Assembly (NCBI GenBank): GCA_934754975.1 | Contig: CAKVKI010000125.1 | Coordinates: forward strand, 1 to 7,605 | Source: an uncultured Alistipes sp. | GTDB taxonomy: Bacteria; Bacteroidota; Bacteroidia; Bacteroidales; Rikenellaceae | Reading direction: 5' to 3' | DNA: 7,605 nt | Part shown: in pieces, positions 5,616 to 7,605 of the stretch | Layout of the letters: the number at the start of each line of letters is the position of its first letter | Position numbering within the stretch: the stretch's first letter is position 1 | Made by a program: the position numbers and the translations under genes | The notes under the pieces: model-generated | The model's database searches: none | Told to the model about the DNA's origin: nothing | Seen by the model: the letters and a program-made list of their open reading frames with translations, nothing else

Positions 5616-7605
5616 TTAAATCTCGGCGATCTGCCAGAAGCTGATGCGCGGTGCGCCGCCTTTGGCGACGGTCGTACTCTCCGTGGCGCTGCCGTTGATC
5701 ATACCGTTTCCGGCGTGCCAGTTGCGCGTGACGCGGAAGCGGATGGTGAACTTCTCTTTGCCTTTCAGCTCGTCGGGCAGTTTGACGATGAACTGCTGCA
5801 GCTGGTGGCACGAGTACCAGTCGGGCGAGATGATCTCCCCGAATTTGGTATATGCCGCCAGCGGGCCGTTTTCCGCCTCGCCCCACTCCATGTCGAAGTA
5901 CATCGGGCCGGTCTGCGAACTTGCCATGGCGAAGGTCAGGTAGAGGTCCTTCGACGCGTCGGGCGTGAAGTCGTTCACATGGAAGACCCAGCATTCGCCC
6001 TTGTAGCCTTCGGGCGCGTCCGAACGGTCCATCGTCGATGCGGTGCAGTCCCAGAAGTACTGACACGAGATGCAGGCGAAGATGTTGAAGTTCGAGGTGC
6101 TGTTCGACAGCGCGGGCGAGACGCTCTGCGAGCCGTCGTCCTTGACCGTCACCGTGGCCGGGGCCATGCGGGCGTAACCCCATCCCCAGTCCATCGAGAT
6201 GCCGCCGGCGCCCATCTGGATCGCCGACCACATGGTCGTTGTGAGCTGTCCGCTGCCTACGCGGGGCGTCACTTTGTCGTAGGTGTTCACGTCGCCGAAC
6301 GGTCCGAACTGGATCAGCGTCTTCGACATGCGCGTCGATGCGTCGGTCGAAACCCGGTTGTCCTCGTGCCGGCGCAGGCGGATGATGTAGACCTCGCCCG
6401 TCGATTGCTTGTAATACTTGGTGACGATGCCCGTCAGCGCTCCCGAACCCTCGGGCATGAGCGCCGCGAAGCGGTCGAGGAACCACGACGAGGTGTAGAG
6501 TTTGCACGTGTTGCCCTGTTCGTCGCGCAGCAGGTGGCCGTAGAAGTCGTTGCCGTCGCAGTAGGGCATGGCCGTGGCGTTGTAGGTCGCCGCGTAGGAG
6601 GGCGTCGATTCCGTATAACGCTCGTCGATGTTGCAGTAGGTGCCTGCGGGCTGTACGAACTCCACTTTCTTAAGCGTTACCAGCGTATTTTCGTAATTCG
6701 GAAGTTCGGCGACGCTCTCCAGTTCCACGGGCGCGATGCCCTGGGCCGCCTGGTCGCGCTCGAAGACCGCGTTCGAGGTGAAAGCCGTCACTTTGAGCGA
6801 GCGGGTGGTCTGGTCCGTGATGAGCTGCTGGCCCAGCAGGTGGACTTTCAGGCGCTCGTCTGGCTTGTAGGCGTTGTCGTTGGTCGAGGCGAACTCGAAG
6901 AGCAGGCCCCGGCGGCTTTCGTCCTGCAGCGTCATCTGGTTAAGCCCTAAATTGCGTTTGCTGCGGTCGCTGGTCACATAACCCTCGATCCAGACGTTGT
7001 CGGCGATCTTGTCCGCGTTGGCGTAGCGCGTGATCGCTTCGGCGATCGTCAGCTTCTCGCCGTTGTTGGGGTCCTGCGCCGAATTGAACTGCACGATCGT
7101 CAGGTCGGCATAGAGTTTCTCCATGTTGGTTCCGATCGCCCGGAAGCGTACCGTGCCCTGACGCTCGTCGCCTGCATTGGCGGCGATAATCAGTTCCTGC
7201 GAATTTTCCGTGGCTTCGCCGAAGCTGATCCATCCGGCGGCCTCCCCGACCGTTTCGGGTTTCCAGCCCACGTTGGTCTTCAGCGGCACGGTCACCGTGC
7301 CGCCCTTCGACGCCGCGGTGATGTGGTCGGAACCCATGTCCAGCCCGATCGCGGGATCGACGCCGAACTGCGACACCTCGAAAGATTTGACGACCTTGCG
7401 GCCGATGACCACATTGACCGTGCTGTAACGGGTGTAGGCCCCTGTGTTGGGCGATACGGTGACGGTGAACCGCCCGCTGTCGTCGCCCTCGTTGGGCCAG
7501 ATGTCGATCCACTCTTCGTCGCCCCTGTAGGCGGGTTCGATCACCCACGGGCCCATGTTCGAATACATTTCGATGGTCAGCGCACCTCCGTTCACGGTGT
7601 AGGAG
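5616..7605 (-). CDS. BACON/DUF5689 secreted protein, C-terminal part (5' end outside window)
   Basis: The frame is open from the right edge to TAA at 5616-5618, giving 662 visible residues; the start and any signal peptide lie outside. Numbering from the in-frame GTG at 7593-7595 as residue 1, the visible order is: BACON (1-78, with SNMGPWVIE and ending SFEVSQFG); second BACON (79-170, with GGTVTVPLKTNVGWKP and ending LTIVQF); a DUF5689 domain (about 172-410, starting LTIAEAITRY, then VWIEGYVTSD and MTLQDESRRGLLFEF); and a C-terminal module (423-659) with C508, C511, C517, C535 and C596. DUF5689 is common in Bacteroidetes outer-membrane and SusD-associated proteins, and its GYV-SD...LQDE strands look like an OB-fold. 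BACON domains suggest glycan binding. No catalytic motif is evident, so a binding role is more likely than an enzymatic one. It is the first visible gene of the operon, 15 bp upstream of the phosphoesterase. The GTG is internal, because the BACON strand continues upstream of it as Ser-Tyr-Thr. Confidence 0.88.
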   Translation of the reverse strand, partial: SYTVNGGALTIEMYSNMGPWVIEPAYRGDEEWIDIWPNEGDDSGRFTVTVSPNTGAYTRYSTVNVVIGRKVVKSFEVSQFGVDPAIGLDMGSDHITAASKGGTVTVPLKTNVGWKPETVGEAAGWISFGEATENSQELIIAANAGDERQGTVRFRAIGTNMEKLYADLTIVQFNSAQDPNNGEKLTIAEAITRYANADKIADNVWIEGYVTSDRSKRNLGLNQMTLQDESRRGLLFEFASTNDNAYKPDERLKVHLLGQQLITDQTTRSLKVTAFTSNAVFERDQAAQGIAPVELESVAELPNYENTLVTLKKVEFVQPAGTYCNIDERYTESTPSYAATYNATAMPYCDGNDFYGHLLRDEQGNTCKLYTSSWFLDRFAALMPEGSGALTGIVTKYYKQSTGEVYIIRLRRHEDNRVSTDASTRMSKTLIQFGPFGDVNTYDKVTPRVGSGQLTTTMWSAIQMGAGGISMDWGWGYARMAPATVTVKDDGSQSVSPALSNSTSNFNIFACISCQYFWDCTASTMDRSDAPEGYKGECWVFHVNDFTPDASKDLYLTFAMASSQTGPMYFDMEWGEAENGPLAAYTKFGEIISPDWYSCHQLQQFIVKLPDELKGKEKFTIRFRVTRNWHAGNGMINGSATESTTVAKGGAPRISFWQIAEI

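Noticed and set aside
3630..5640. Similar last residues of the phosphoesterase (QIENL) and DUF5689 protein (QIAEI), suggesting a shared C-terminal tag
   Set aside because: Only a few residues match, the large lipoprotein ends differently (FRVTK), and no conserved sorting domain such as a type IX signal is visible.
4884..6950. Long plus-strand open frame (688 codons) opposite the phosphoesterase and DUF5689 genes
   Set aside because: The protein is rich in Arg, Val, Ala, Gly and His with no domain or signal peptide, and it overlaps two convincing genes across their boundary. It is the usual antisense shadow of high-GC codons.

Overview
This window looks like chromosomal DNA from a gut member of the Bacteroidales, most likely Alistipes or another Rikenellaceae genus. 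The evidence is a high-GC coding region packed with families typical of Bacteroidetes (BACON, DUF5689, calcineurin-like phosphoesterase with MetallophosN/MetallophosC flanks), lipoprotein signal peptides followed by an acidic surface-export motif (Cys-Thr-Asp-Asp-Asp-Lys and Cys-Ser-Asp-Asp-Lys), weak Shine-Dalgarno usage and a TAnnTTTG-type -7 box. The genus is an inference from composition and gene style; nothing in the window proves it.

All recognisable genes lie on the minus strand, so transcription runs from right to left. From right to left: (1) 5616-7605, the C-terminal 662 residues of a secreted protein with two BACON domains, a DUF5689 OB-fold-like domain and a cysteine-containing C-terminal module, cut off by the window edge; (2) 3630-5600, a complete lipoprotein metallophosphoesterase with every expected metal-ligand motif; (3) 348-3614, a complete 1088-residue multidomain lipoprotein built from BACON, beta-sandwich and Fn3-like modules. 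The two gaps between these genes are both exactly 15 bp, and a strong intrinsic terminator at 271-300 closes the unit, so they form the 3' part of one operon. A separate promoter (-7 box at 165-172) then drives the next gene, whose first 52 codons (1-156) resemble the Bacteroidetes Kdo/WaaP-like lipopolysaccharide kinase family.

Inferred joint role: the two lipoproteins are predicted to reach the outer surface and the DUF5689 protein is probably exported as well. The phosphoesterase would hydrolyse a phosphate ester while the BACON/Fn3/beta-sandwich proteins hold the substrate or attach to glycan or matrix. Such genes often lie downstream of a SusC/SusD pair, which would be beyond the right edge. 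The substrate cannot be read from the sequence. I see no mobile elements, CRISPR arrays, tRNAs or rRNAs. The non-coding stretch 157-347 holds only the terminator, the promoter and weak small repeats.
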